Assembly: GCA_938084685.1 (NCBI GenBank)
Contig: CALKGE010000005.1
Location: 1-64,000, forward strand
Source: an uncultured Pirellulaceae bacterium
GTDB lineage: Bacteria > Planctomycetota > Planctomycetia > Pirellulales > Pirellulaceae
Length of the DNA: 64,000 nucleotides
Direction of reading: 5' to 3'
Shown here: positions 27,386 through 36,937 of the stretch, in pieces
Position numbering within the stretch: the stretch's first letter is position 1
Layout of the letters: each line of letters begins with the position of its first letter
Translations under genes and position numbers: made by a program
Notes under the pieces: model-generated
Database searches by the model: none
What the model saw: only the letters and a program-made list of their open reading frames with translations
Told to the model about the DNA's origin: nothing

Positions 27386-28174
27386 GTGAACAGAATTAAC
27401 ACCTCATCGATCATCTCATTGCTTTGCGCAGTGCTGTGCGCGTTCCCAGCAACGGGAAAGGCACAGGAATGGCTGCGCTCGAAGGATAGCCATGCCTGGG
27501 CCAAGTTCCAGACGGAAAGCTGGAAATCAGTGCGAGTATCCCATAGCCTGCTGGATGAATCCGGAAACGTAACTTCTGAAGTCGTCACCTTGACGACCAC
27601 CGAATTGTTGGAAACCAGTAGAAACCAGTTCACTTTAAGCGTGGAATCAACAGTCAAAATCGGTGAACAGCAAGTCAACCACTCGAAACAGCGGATTAAA
27701 CGCGAAATCAATGTTAAAGGAGAAGGGTTCTCCGATGTAGTAGAAACTGCAACCATAAAGATTGGCGATTACGAAATGCCTGTCGAAGTCTTTACCGTTC
27801 AGTATTCAACAAAAAAAGGAAAGCGGCACAGCAAAATCTATAGCTCGAAAGAAACCATGCCGAGTGTCCTGCGACGTGAAACGGTCTTCACAAATAAAAA
27901 AGGGGAAGTCGAATATAAAACAACTTCCAATGTCGTCGAGTATGGTATCACCAAAGAGATTCTGGGCAAGCAAATGCAAGTCAGCCGTGTGGTAACCGTG
28001 CATGAACAAAACGGAAGTAAAACCCGTACCGATGAACTCTTCTGTGACGAAGTCCCCGGCGGCATTATCGCTCAGGAAATATCCCAGACAAATTCTGAGG
28101 GCGTGCTGACCTCCAAAACGCTACTCTCGCTGATCGATTACGGAATCGGTTCTTCAAACAACAATCCGCGGTAA
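27386..28174 (+). CDS. Secreted protein of unknown function
   Basis: The 262-residue protein starts with a signal peptide (residues ~1-26, ending GKAQ). The mature part is rich in Lys, Glu and beta-strand-like alternation, with many Thr and Val, and several repeated strand pairs (KTTSNVVEYGITKEIL and later KTLLSLIDYGIG). The repeating Y-G-I element hints at an internal duplication. No family is recognised. Start is GTG. Confidence 0.65.
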   Translation: MNRINTSSIISLLCAVLCAFPATGKAQEWLRSKDSHAWAKFQTESWKSVRVSHSLLDESGNVTSEVVTLTTTELLETSRNQFTLSVESTVKIGEQQVNHSKQRIKREINVKGEGFSDVVETATIKIGDYEMPVEVFTVQYSTKKGKRHSKIYSSKETMPSVLRRETVFTNKKGEVEYKTTSNVVEYGITKEILGKQMQVSRVVTVHEQNGSKTRTDELFCDEVPGGIIAQEISQTNSEGVLTSKTLLSLIDYGIGSSNNNPR

Positions 28175-28274
28175 AGATGGGGACAACGCCCCGACAGAAT
28201 AAGCCGCAAGGGAAGATTGTCACTATTCAAGCACGGAATCTGGCGGTATTTGGAGCATTTTTGCATTCATTACG

Positions 28275-28303
28275 TTGTCAAATCCCGCTAATGCGACCAT
28301 AAT
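28275..28303 (+). promoter_or_regulatory. Candidate sigma-70 promoter of guaB
   Basis: TTGTCA and CATAAT are separated by 17 bases, about 100 bases before the guaB start. The leader between them is otherwise unremarkable. Confidence 0.55.
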
Positions 28304-28402
28304 TTGTCATCACATTTTCAGTTATGGAGGCACCCAGGTCCTTAGGTTTTCACCAATGATTTGAGTAGAAACACAGGCCACTCAGCAGGATTCGAGACCG
28401 CG

Positions 28403-29875
28403 ATGGAAGATAAAATCAGATTAACGGCAATCACTTTTGATGACGTCCTATTGGAACCAGCTTACAGTGACATAGTACCATCTGATGCCGATGTGCGGAC
28501 CAAACTCACCAATAACATCCTGCTGAATATCCCTCTTGTCAGCTCACCGATGGATACCGTCACCGAGCACGCTATGGCTATCGCTCTGGCCAAAATGGGA
28601 GGAATTGGTGTTATTCACAAAAACATGTCTGTCGAAGATCAGACAGATGAAGTGAATAAAGTCAAGCGTAGCGCAAACGGAATCATCGTTGATCCCGTGA
28701 CCCTGCAGCCTGACGCTAACGCCGGTGACGCTCGGCAACTGATGGAGCAGCATAACGTATCTGGCGTACCGATTACCGAGCAGGATGGAAAGTTGGTCGG
28801 TATCCTCACTCGACGTGACCTGCGGTTCCTGGAAGATACGTCTCAAGCCGTTTCTGAGGTGATGACCAAAGAAAATCTGGTAACCGCCAAAGGGGCTGTC
28901 ACGCTGGAAGAAGCAGAGCAGATTTTAACTGCGAAAAAAGTGGAGAAACTGCTTCTTGTGGACGATTCCTTCAAACTGACCGGACTGATTACTATCAAAG
29001 ACATCGACATGATGAAACAGTTCCCGGATGCATGTAAGGACCATCTTGGTCGGCTACGTGTGGGAGCAGCCATAGGTGTTTTCGGATTTGAACGAGCCGA
29101 ATGCCTGATCAACAAAGGAGTCGATGTCCTGATCGTTGATAGTGCTCATGGGCATTCGAAAAACGTAATTCAGACGGTCAAAGAACTTAAGAAACAGTGG
29201 AATATTGACGTGGTCGCTGGAAATGTTGCCACGCAAACTGGTGCCAAAGACCTGATCGATGCCGGCGCAGATGCCGTCAAGGTTGGGATTGGTCCCGGTT
29301 CGATCTGTACTACCCGAGTGGTCTCAGGTGTCGGTGTTCCACAAGTGACAGCCATTTACGAGGCTGCGAAAGCAGCAAAAGATGCCGGTATCCCCATTAT
29401 TGCGGACGGCGGCATCCGGTTTTCCGGCGATATTGCCAAGGCAATTGTAGCTGGAGCAAATTCTGTCATGATTGGAGGACTTTTTGCAGGACTTTCCGAA
29501 AGTCCCGGACGATTAATCCTCTACCAAGGTCGTACCTTCAAAGCATATCGTGGCATGGGCTCCATGGGCGCTATGGTCAAAGGTTCGAGTGAACGTTATC
29601 GGCAAACTGGTAACGGAAAGCTCGTCCCAGAAGGTGTGGAAGGACGAGTTCCTTTCAAAGGCGATCTGGCAGATTTTGTCTACCAATTGGTTGGTGGATT
29701 ACGTGCAGGCATGGGGTACTGCGGTACATCCACTATAGATAGCCTGCGCACCCAAGCCCAGTTTATCCGGGTAACAGCGGCTAGTATTCGGGAAAGCCAT
29801 CCACATGATATCGCCATTACGCATGAAGCTCCAAACTACAGTCCGGACCAGTCTTCCAGCAGCGACAATCAGTAG
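28403..29875 (+). CDS. guaB: Inosine-5'-monophosphate dehydrogenase
   Basis: GuaB oxidises IMP to XMP with NAD, the committed step to GMP. The 490-residue enzyme has the TIM barrel interrupted by a pair of CBS domains (residues ~95-205, e.g. [18 protein letters not shown]). The catalytic Cys302 is in [13 protein letters not shown]; the flap contains [10 protein letters not shown] and ends with the E-G-V-E-G-R-V sequence. The ATG at 28403 gives the usual N-terminus ([13 protein letters not shown]). A TTG further upstream would add 14 residues. It ends inside the next gene. Confidence 0.96.
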   Translation: MEDKIRLTAITFDDVLLEPAYSDIVPSDADVRTKLTNNILLNIPLVSSPMDTVTEHAMAIALAKMGGIGVIHKNMSVEDQTDEVNKVKRSANGIIVDPVTLQPDANAGDARQLMEQHNVSGVPITEQDGKLVGILTRRDLRFLEDTSQAVSEVMTKENLVTAKGAVTLEEAEQILTAKKVEKLLLVDDSFKLTGLITIKDIDMMKQFPDACKDHLGRLRVGAAIGVFGFERAECLINKGVDVLIVDSAHGHSKNVIQTVKELKKQWNIDVVAGNVATQTGAKDLIDAGADAVKVGIGPGSICTTRVVSGVGVPQVTAIYEAAKAAKDAGIPIIADGGIRFSGDIAKAIVAGANSVMIGGLFAGLSESPGRLILYQGRTFKAYRGMGSMGAMVKGSSERYRQTGNGKLVPEGVEGRVPFKGDLADFVYQLVGGLRAGMGYCGTSTIDSLRTQAQFIRVTAASIRESHPHDIAITHEAPNYSPDQSSSSDNQ

Positions 29876-31238
29876 TTGTTCAGCTGCTCTGGGCATTGCC
29901 CTGCTGATCATCGCCTTTCACTCCCCGGCCTCCGCAGATTCCCCAATCCGCATCAAATCAACTCGCACAACGCCGGCACCTACCAGAAATCTGTCGACAA
30001 CGCGATTGCGAGTAAGTACGACAGCTGCTCCAACACGAATTACTGCGATCAAAGAAGTACCAATTCGAACATCGCCCTCCTACGTGAAAACAGCCACACT
30101 GCAGGATACACCTGCCACATCGCAGCCAACTGAACAAACTGAAAACTCGGACGATTTCCTGCCGTTAAGAGAAATTGACACGAAAAAGGACACTCTCCAA
30201 CAGCCCGTATCACAGCCACCTGTGACAGTCAAATCAGATGACGATACCAACGTCCTGTTAATTGAATCTCCTGCGACGCCAGACACCGCAAAACAAGCCA
30301 TACCACCGCAGGACGAAAACGACACGTTTCAACCTCTCACACCTGAGCCGGTACCATTAAAAGCAGAACCGAAACCCGTCGCTCCTCCTGTATTATTGAT
30401 CGGACAAGATACCTCGGATGGCCCCGCCTCAGACGATCCCGATGGGGTGGAAACAACCGAGCAACAGGAGGATGAACCCACTCCTGACGCTCCACAGAAT
30501 GGAGTGCTGGATCCGTTGGAAGGATTGGGGGGAGCTGCCATACGAATTGCTCCGTCAGTAAATCCACAGGACTGCGGATCACCAGATTGCGAGAAAGCCT
30601 CCGAGTTGGTTCGTTCCAAGCCAATCAGCAAAATTTCATTGGATATTTCCCCCAGCTTCAAGCCGGGGGATCTGGAAGGGAACAATACCAAGCTTCAACC
30701 TGAAACAAGAGAGTGGCGGGACCGAAACGGAAAGATACTGGCCGAAGGACAACTCGCGGACTACGTCTATAGCAGTGTGCATATCAAACAAAAAAATGGT
30801 GAGCTGACATCTCTGCCCATCAGTAGCCTGAGTGTGGATGACATTTGCTATATCGCGAATGCCTGGGGATTTCCTAAACAGTGCCGTATCGATAATTCCC
30901 CATTCGAACAACGAGCCTGGGAGAAGCTGAATTTTCATTGGAGAGCTTCCGCAGTCGCCCACAAGCCAATCTATTTCGAAGATGCCCAGCTTGAACGCCA
31001 TGGACACACATTGGGCCCCTGGCTGCAACCAATGCGTTCTGGAGCTCACTTCTTTACGAATATCGCCATTCTTCCCTATCACATGGGAATTCACCCTTGG
31101 AACGAATGCCAGTATGCACTCGGATATCATCGCCCAGGAAGCGTCGCTCCACGCGTGAAACCAGCATTTCCAATCAGCAAAAGAGCCGCCTTGATTCAGG
31201 CCGGTTCGGTTCTCGGTGGAGTCTTCATTATCCCCTGA
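29823..31238 (+). CDS. Large secreted protein of unknown function overlapping guaB
   Basis: The 471-residue protein starts within guaB, overlapping it by 53 bases in another frame. Residues ~1-38 form a signal peptide (hydrophobic [11 protein letters not shown], ending SPASA). A long Thr/Pro/Glu-rich, probably disordered stretch follows to about residue 290, then a compact conserved-looking domain with Cys pairs, [14 protein letters not shown] and HTLGPWLQP. The last helix is hydrophobic. No family is recognised. The overlap implies co-expression with guaB; a strong terminator follows. Confidence 0.7.
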   Translation: MKLQTTVRTSLPAATISSCSAALGIALLIIAFHSPASADSPIRIKSTRTTPAPTRNLSTTRLRVSTTAAPTRITAIKEVPIRTSPSYVKTATLQDTPATSQPTEQTENSDDFLPLREIDTKKDTLQQPVSQPPVTVKSDDDTNVLLIESPATPDTAKQAIPPQDENDTFQPLTPEPVPLKAEPKPVAPPVLLIGQDTSDGPASDDPDGVETTEQQEDEPTPDAPQNGVLDPLEGLGGAAIRIAPSVNPQDCGSPDCEKASELVRSKPISKISLDISPSFKPGDLEGNNTKLQPETREWRDRNGKILAEGQLADYVYSSVHIKQKNGELTSLPISSLSVDDICYIANAWGFPKQCRIDNSPFEQRAWEKLNFHWRASAVAHKPIYFEDAQLERHGHTLGPWLQPMRSGAHFFTNIAILPYHMGIHPWNECQYALGYHRPGSVAPRVKPAFPISKRAALIQAGSVLGGVFIIP

Positions 31239-31338
31239 TGAACTGACACCACAGAGACTCGCATCCCAGGAAAAAATTCGTCAGGGTTTTCTCAACGGGT
31301 CAATAACAGCTTTGATGAAGCAACTGGGAGCGATTGGC

Positions 31339-31379
31339 AGAGGCGTTACGGGACCATAAACCGTAACGCCTCTTTTTTT
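31339..31379 (+). terminator. Intrinsic terminator of the guaB unit
   Basis: A perfect 13-bp stem (AGAGGCGTTACGG with CCGTAACGCCTCT) with a nine-base loop is followed by T7. Confidence 0.95.
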
Positions 31380-31398
31380 GTAACATCCATTGCAGTAA

Positions 31399-31624
31399 GT
31401 GACACCCACTCAATCCCACTCAGCATCTTCCAATAGGTGACACCCACTCAATCCCAGTCACTCGCAACCATGCACCGGTTCATTAGGGCCAAAATGCTAT
31501 CAAATTCACTTTTGTACGACTCGATTCGAGTGGGTGGCACTTACTTTGAGGGAGATTTCAGCACAAATCGAGTGGGTGGCACCTATTGCAGGGTCGTAAT
31601 CCGATCAATTCGAGTGGGTGGCAC
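31399..31624. repeat. Cluster of five inverted 15-bp repeats (REP/MITE-like)
   Basis: Two copies of GTGACACCCACTCAA (31399-31413, 31437-31451) face three copies of TCGAGTGGGTGGCAC (31526-31540, 31568-31582, 31610-31624), the near reverse complement. Spacing is 38 bp in the first group and 42 bp in the second. Flanking bases also match in order: TAAGTG in copies 1 and 3, AATAGGTG in copies 2 and 4. The array could fold into a long bundle. There is no transposase nearby. This fills most of the 439-bp gap between the guaB unit and the epimerase gene. Confidence 0.85.
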
Positions 31625-31677
31625 CTGATTAATGCCTAATTCGATCTCTTATAATGAATTCATAAGGAACGAAAGAA

Positions 31678-32337
31678 ATGATCACATTCAGCCGCCAGGA
31701 AAGCCGGGAGTTGGACAGGATTGCTATCGAGCAATTGAATGTCAGCGGCCTGACGCTGATGGAAAATGCTGGACGTGGCTGCACCGATCTCATCGAAGCT
31801 CACAACTTCAACTCGGTGGTACTTCTCTGCGGTAGAGGCAACAATGCCGGTGACGGGTTTGTCATTGCCAGACAATTGCTCACTCGGGGAATTCCAGCCA
31901 TAACCATCCTTTTGGGGGACGCCAAGTTTTTAACCGGTGTTGCCAGAACGAACTTCGAAATACTCACCAAGCTACCCGCCACGATCCTCCGGGTGGAACC
32001 TGAAAATCTGACGCATACGCTGGAGGCAATAGACACTTCCGCCAATATGGCGATTGTTGACTGTCTGCTGGGCACAGGGGCAGTGGGGGCGGCCCGGCCT
32101 CCTTTTGATACTGCTATTGACTGGGCCAACAGGCAGGAAGCTTTCCGAATTGCAATTGACATTCCTTCGGGACTGGACTGTGACACGGGAGAACCGACAG
32201 AACCAACCTTTCGAGCCCATCAGACATTGACCATGGTAGGTTACAAACAAGGCTTTCAGTCAGAAAAAGCGAAAGCGTACACGGGTGACATCGTAGTCGT
32301 AGATATTGGCGTCCCGTTGGTTTCCCTTTTAGGGTAG
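31678..32337 (+). CDS. nnrE: NAD(P)H-hydrate epimerase (YjeF N-terminal domain)
   Basis: This enzyme epimerises damaged R-NAD(P)HX to the S form so that a dehydratase can repair it. The 219-residue protein covers only the YjeF-N domain: an N-terminal helix with SGLTLMENAGRG, the substrate loop CGRGNNAGDGFVIAR, the acidic site in AIVDCLLGTGAVG, and AIDIPSGLDCDTGE. The C-terminal ADP-dependent dehydratase domain found in E. coli Nnr is absent, so that activity must be encoded separately. It ends six bases from the convergent diadenylate cyclase gene. Confidence 0.92.
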   Translation: MITFSRQESRELDRIAIEQLNVSGLTLMENAGRGCTDLIEAHNFNSVVLLCGRGNNAGDGFVIARQLLTRGIPAITILLGDAKFLTGVARTNFEILTKLPATILRVEPENLTHTLEAIDTSANMAIVDCLLGTGAVGAARPPFDTAIDWANRQEAFRIAIDIPSGLDCDTGEPTEPTFRAHQTLTMVGYKQGFQSEKAKAYTGDIVVVDIGVPLVSLLG

Positions 32338-32342
32338 CCGAG

Positions 32343-33275
32343 CTATTCAGAGGAGGAAATTGGTGGGTCGAAATCAAATTCCCGCCACTTCATTGCTTGC
32401 CGCATTGGCTCAATACGCAGTACAACCTCACCGTCCTGAAACAGACGAACGGTACCATTGGACTGACTGACAACGACAGAGATTGCTTTAGTGACTTTGG
32501 AAATGGATGCTGCCGCCCAGTGCCTGGCTCCTAGCCCTTTCGACAGAGTCAAATTCGCTGCGTTGACTTGAATAATCTGACATGATCTCTCAATCACTCC
32601 GTCACTACCAACGATAATGGCTCCGTCAAGCTGAGCGACCTCTTTAATAGCATCACGGGTGCGAGCATCTTTGAGATTACGATCATCCTTTCTATAACCA
32701 CGTACCGGATCAAATCCAGCCGGGTGACAATACTCCAACACATTTCTGGCATCGCCGACCACAAACAATGTTCCCACGGGTTTGCCTTCCCGACCTTCAT
32801 AACCGATTTCGACGGCGAGATCGACGACGGACTTCAATGTTTCCAACGGGACACGCGTCTCAAGTTTGCGGAGGTCCTTAGCTGTCAAACGCCCTAAATG
32901 TTCATCCAATCGAATTAGTGAAATACTATCATGGACATCACTGTGGAACCCTGAATAAACCGCAACGACTTGTGAGCCTGCTTCCAGCACGTCGTTCGCC
33001 ACACATTCCAGCAAGGCGGTCTCCATCAACTCCTGGACAGGAATGTCGTCAGCCTCCAGTACAACCGGAGTTAATCCATGCTCTTCGGCACCTTCAAGGT
33101 ATTCAGCATCCTGAGCAACACAAAGAATCAGGTTATGACGACCAGCTTTGCGTAACGCTGCCCAATCGGCGGCAGAATCCAACACCAACAACAGCGCATC
33201 AGCCGCGGTCGCCTGGCGCAACTTGGCCGCCTGTTTGTAAAGTGTCGCAAATGGTTCTCGAAACTTGCTGGGCAC
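32343..33275 (-). CDS. Diadenylate cyclase with N-terminal pyruvate-kinase-C-like domain
   Basis: The C-terminal ~100 residues are a DAC (DisA_N) domain, which joins two ATP into cyclic di-AMP. D217-G218-A219 begins the first motif (DGAIIVGSDG) and G249-A-R-H252 begins the second. The second motif reads R-H-W where most family members have R-H-R, so the third ligand differs. The N-terminal ~125 residues (ALLLVLDSAADWAAL to VVAVYSGF) resemble the pyruvate-kinase C-terminal fold, an arrangement I associate with archaeal DacZ and not with the membrane CdaA or DNA-binding DisA. No membrane segment is present. The 310-residue enzyme is probably cytoplasmic. Confidence 0.82.
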   Translation of the reverse strand: MPSKFREPFATLYKQAAKLRQATAADALLLVLDSAADWAALRKAGRHNLILCVAQDAEYLEGAEEHGLTPVVLEADDIPVQELMETALLECVANDVLEAGSQVVAVYSGFHSDVHDSISLIRLDEHLGRLTAKDLRKLETRVPLETLKSVVDLAVEIGYEGREGKPVGTLFVVGDARNVLEYCHPAGFDPVRGYRKDDRNLKDARTRDAIKEVAQLDGAIIVGSDGVIERSCQIIQVNAANLTLSKGLGARHWAAASISKVTKAISVVVSQSNGTVRLFQDGEVVLRIEPMRQAMKWREFDFDPPISSSE

Positions 33276-33396
33276 GATATTCCGTATTTATGCCTGTGTG
33301 TGACAGAAGTGAGATTTCAGTCGGGGGGGATCCTCCACGAAACGCAGCGGAAGATGATGAATATTACGGCGATTCCCGGTTTACAGCAATGGCAGT

Positions 33397-34113
33397 TTAT
33401 CGCAGCAGATTCCGGGGATGCAGAGCGTCGATCAGTGATTCACGACCATTATGAACAATTTCAGGCTCCTTCCCTTCCAACCCTGAAATCCAGGTTTCAG
33501 GATCCTCTCCCCAATCTTCACCAGTCATTTTGCGTAACCCCTGAATGCCCGCATACTGCACAACGGGGTCACGACTTTCCAGCGCCTTGCGGAGTTCGTT
33601 GAATGAATCCTGCCCTTGAAAATTGCCGAGAGCTCGCAGAGCAGCTGCCTGCACATCAGTATCCTCATCGCTCCGAATGGCAGTTAGCAGAACTGTCTTC
33701 GCTGTTTCACCTGGTCTGGTTCCCCAGGCTTTGCAAGCAACCATCCGAATGTCCGGGTCACTGTCACCCATCGCGGTTCTTAAGCCCGCTTCAGATTCAA
33801 CCACGTGAAAGCGAGCCAGAGTTCTCACCAGTTCACGACGAACGACCGGGACCTGTTCCTCCTTGATCTGTGCAGACAGGGCGGTTGCATGCTGTCGTTG
33901 CTCTTTCAAAGGCAACGAATCCGCTTCATGACGTAAATCTTCAAGAAACGTTTCTTTCTCGTGCCACGTCGTCATGTATCGATCGTCATCTCGCCATTCC
34001 TTCCATGCATCCAGATTAAGCCAGCTCCAATGGACGATGGGGCGACTATGGCAACCAATGGACTGCAATAAAGTGCCGATTAGCAAGACTATGAAAACAC
34101 GCATTGAACTCAT
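33397..34113 (-). CDS. HEAT-repeat lipoprotein
   Basis: The 238-residue protein begins with a lipoprotein signal ending in a Cys (LLQSIGC). The mature part contains several HEAT-like helical pairs, such as RRELVRTLARFHVVESEAGLRTA and DVQAAALRALGNFQGQDSFNEL. These make a curved protein-binding scaffold. Two ATG codons (34113 and 34104) could start it; no clear ribosome site is seen at either. It lies upstream of the diadenylate cyclase on the same strand, 121 bases apart. Confidence 0.7.
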   Translation of the reverse strand: MSSMRVFIVLLIGTLLQSIGCHSRPIVHWSWLNLDAWKEWRDDDRYMTTWHEKETFLEDLRHEADSLPLKEQRQHATALSAQIKEEQVPVVRRELVRTLARFHVVESEAGLRTAMGDSDPDIRMVACKAWGTRPGETAKTVLLTAIRSDEDTDVQAAALRALGNFQGQDSFNELRKALESRDPVVQYAGIQGLRKMTGEDWGEDPETWISGLEGKEPEIVHNGRESLIDALHPRNLLR

Positions 34114-34177
34114 GCTGATAAAAAAATTACGTTTAACCGATGCATGCCGGTCGAGAGGCATCGCAAAAATGTAACAA

Positions 34178-35476
34178 ATGGCCTATTTTCAGGTCAAGAG
34201 GAACCGAATCCAGAGGGATATTGCCGAACGAGCAGGTAGTTTTCATACTAGGCACATGTCAGACGGCCATTGGTTAACCAACGACAATACCCTCCGCATC
34301 ATTGCAGATCTTTGCGCGATTACGGATGGTCCCCATGTGTCGGCCAAGCGCCTGATGAAACTGCGAGAGCAGTTTTCCGCTGAGCAAGTACGATTCATCG
34401 CCTCTCAGGTAAATCTCCGCCTTCGTGCAATCACCCGATTTCCTCAGGCCGCCAAGATGCTCTTTACTGACCGAGGGCTCCAGCAAACAACCGATGCTGC
34501 CATCGCCACCTGTAAGTCAGCACTCATACAACAATTCGCTCCAGGGGTCCAACATGTAACAGACCTCTGCTGTGGAATAGGAGGTGATTTACAGGCGTTA
34601 GCTGCTCGCTTCAACGTCAGGGGAGTCGATCTGACCCCGGAGATGTGTGCAATTGCGCAGCATAATGCAGGGTTGTCAGGTCGCAATCGGGTTGAAACCG
34701 TGATTGGAAATGCTGCAACGTTTCCACTTGAGACAGACTGGGTGCATATTGATCCTGATCGACGGCACGATGGATTGCGTCATACCGATGTCCACTCTCT
34801 GGAACCAGGAGTGGAGATACTCGATAGCCTGATTAACAGAGTAGGGGATACGCTTCAGGGTGTTTCCATAAAACTGGCCCCAGCCACCACAGTCCCTCAC
34901 GATTGGCATTCTCGAGGAAGCCTTTACTGGATCGAATCTCGCAATGAGTGTCGACAGCAATTGGTCGTCTTTTCAAACAACAATCACACGCAAAACAGTC
35001 GAACTGCGTTAGGGGTCGACCAGACAGGTAAAGTCTGCTGGGAATTCACAACGCCCGCAGGCCAGTTAGTTGAAGCAAAAAATATCCCGCTCACATCCTC
35101 ACCAGTCAGATTCCTGCTAGAACCGAAACCTGCCATTCTTGCTGGGAAGCTGGCACCGACCTGGGCTGCCAGGCATAATCTGAAATATATTCACTCGGCC
35201 GTTTCCTACTTTTCTGCGGACGCTGAGAAGGAGATACCGGGCGGAGATTGCTATCGCATTTATGAGCAACTTCCATTTGATTTAAAGCAATTAAAACATC
35301 GGCTTCAGCAGCTGGCCATTGGGCGACTTGAAATCAAAAAACGTGGAATTGACATCACTCCCGAAGAGGTTCGAAAAAAGCTCAAACTTCGAGGAACCAA
35401 CGCGGCCACACTGATCATCGCCGGAACCCCGCGGTCACGAAAACCAGCCGTGGCCTATCTCGCAGAACGTGCATAA
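34178..35476 (+). CDS. Class I SAM-dependent methyltransferase with THUMP-like C-terminal domain
   Basis: The 432-residue protein has a central Rossmann methyltransferase domain: VTDLCCGIGGDLQALA is the SAM-binding loop, VRGVDLTPEM the acidic post-I motif, and VHIDPDRRHDG resembles a catalytic D-P-x-R. The C-terminal part (GRLEIKKRGIDITPEEVRKKLKLRGTNAATLII) resembles the THUMP-like domain that follows such methyltransferases. RNA is the likely substrate. An internal ATG at 34256, with an AGG upstream, may be the true start, because the conserved pattern begins there. Confidence 0.75.
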   Translation: MAYFQVKRNRIQRDIAERAGSFHTRHMSDGHWLTNDNTLRIIADLCAITDGPHVSAKRLMKLREQFSAEQVRFIASQVNLRLRAITRFPQAAKMLFTDRGLQQTTDAAIATCKSALIQQFAPGVQHVTDLCCGIGGDLQALAARFNVRGVDLTPEMCAIAQHNAGLSGRNRVETVIGNAATFPLETDWVHIDPDRRHDGLRHTDVHSLEPGVEILDSLINRVGDTLQGVSIKLAPATTVPHDWHSRGSLYWIESRNECRQQLVVFSNNNHTQNSRTALGVDQTGKVCWEFTTPAGQLVEAKNIPLTSSPVRFLLEPKPAILAGKLAPTWAARHNLKYIHSAVSYFSADAEKEIPGGDCYRIYEQLPFDLKQLKHRLQQLAIGRLEIKKRGIDITPEEVRKKLKLRGTNAATLIIAGTPRSRKPAVAYLAERA

Positions 35477-35604
35477 TCTGTACAACCCTCTCCCAAACCA
35501 CCGTTTCAGCATACTCTGCAACGCGTCAACCAATAATGCCTGGAAAGCAAGTGGTACCTTTACGTAATTCACATTTAACCCTTCACAATCTGATAGGTGA
35601 AACA

Positions 35605-36360
35605 ATGAAGTGGGTTCTTAAGCGATTCATTTATCTCGTAATGTTCGGGGGCGTTCTTTTTATTCCCTTGGTAATATTTTCCGGAGGCTCTCCGGACCGT
35701 TCCGACTCGACCGATGGGAACGGGATTATCGGCTCCATTGGCAGCTGGTTCGAAGAAGCAGGCAACTCGATCAGCTCGTTCTTTAGCAGCGATCAATCCG
35801 AGCCGGAAACAATCGAAGACTTTGCCATGACAACGCCGGATCCTGACGGACAATCACCTCATCTGGATGGAGGTGTGTTTTCCGGAATTGAAGAAATCCT
35901 CCGATTTAAAATATCCCCTCAGGAGATCACAAATCGCTGGGCTCGAGTCACATTTCATATTCAAACCGACGGTTTACACAGTTACCGTGTGCCAGTGGTG
36001 ACCGGCGAATCCAGTGATGATCTTGCCGGGGCACTAACATATCTATTTGACCAACACAAAAAATTACAACGTATCGAGTTTCATGGATCTACTCAGGACA
36101 CCTCTACATTGATCGACATCATGAAACAAAAATTCCGCATGACCAAGCGTCCCAGTCCGCTGGAGGCTCTTTACGTAAAGAGCCAGTACAAACTGCCTGT
36201 CAGTGCGCTGCGAATAGTGCGTCCCCCTCTTACCAGCACAACAACCGAATCTCCAACTTTCGAAGTCCGTTTCGAATTGAACCGGCTTTATCCAGGGGCC
36301 ACTCTGAGTGATTCTTTCCGAAAACTGATTGACTCGGATCGCACCGGATCAAGGATTTGA
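35605..36360 (+). CDS. Membrane-anchored protein of unknown function
   Basis: The 251-residue protein begins with basic residues and one hydrophobic segment (residues ~8-25) and then a Ser/Asp-rich linker. The C-terminal ~150 residues (ITNRWARVTFHIQTDGLHSYRVPVVTG and onward) look like a compact alpha/beta domain, probably periplasmic. AGGTGA before the ATG at 35605 decides the start over longer frames. No family is recognised. Confidence 0.65.
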   Translation: MKWVLKRFIYLVMFGGVLFIPLVIFSGGSPDRSDSTDGNGIIGSIGSWFEEAGNSISSFFSSDQSEPETIEDFAMTTPDPDGQSPHLDGGVFSGIEEILRFKISPQEITNRWARVTFHIQTDGLHSYRVPVVTGESSDDLAGALTYLFDQHKKLQRIEFHGSTQDTSTLIDIMKQKFRMTKRPSPLEALYVKSQYKLPVSALRIVRPPLTSTTTESPTFEVRFELNRLYPGATLSDSFRKLIDSDRTGSRI

Positions 36361-36937
36361 CGAAGCGCACCTCATCCCATCCGTTTAATGTGACAATTCT
36401 CTGAATTTCAAGACCGTCACCTCCCGTTTGCAATTTCAATTGCACTATAATTCAGAGGCGGACCGTGATCGTTTTCAAAGCGATTTTGAGACTATGCAAG
36501 GCGTCTGCCGGGCAGGAAGCCCAACTAATCTTGAAACGGAAGTCACCCTGGATGTGATTTGACAGTTATCGTCACTCTGTCGACAGGTTTTCCACCGGTC
36601 GTCAACAAACTTTTCAATTGACGAAAACACTGTATTTTCCGCCATTAAAGAACAATTTTGTTCTTTGTAATTAAAACATTTTGAATCGAGTGCTAGCAGT
36701 ATTACAATCGGTTCCCACTTATCAATCAGCAAGAATGCGAACTTGCCGAATCGTGAGGAATCTCGGTTGTTTCGAGCACCAGTGAGCTGCTCCATTTAGC
36801 TATCGAATTCTACCCGCATACCGGTAAATATGCGTTATTCAGCAGTGCCTGAAACACTCGTTTGCTACGAGTGTGACGGCGTTCAGACCAAGATGGTTTG
36901 AGTGGAAGCTGAAAGACGCTTAAAGGAATATAAAAAC
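36361..36937. other. Long AT-rich, structured intergenic region before dnaA
   Basis: This 577-bp gap holds several symmetric elements. CTCTGAATT (36399-36407) and AATTCAGAG (36449-36457) enclose the inner hairpin GCAATT-TC-AATTGC (36430-36443). CTGTCGACAG (36577-36586) is a perfect palindrome. AAAGAACAA-TT-TTGTTCTTT (36647-36666) lies in the most AT-rich part. ACACTCG (36854-36860) and CGAGTGT (36868-36874) form a hairpin just before dnaA. A TTTTCCACC (about 36588-36596) resembles a DnaA box with mismatches. Such a region could be a replication origin, but no cluster of good DnaA boxes was found. Confidence 0.45.
36681..36708 (+). promoter_or_regulatory. Candidate promoter upstream of dnaA
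   Basis: TTGAAT and TACAAT are separated by 16 bases, about 230 bases before the chosen dnaA start. Confidence 0.45.
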
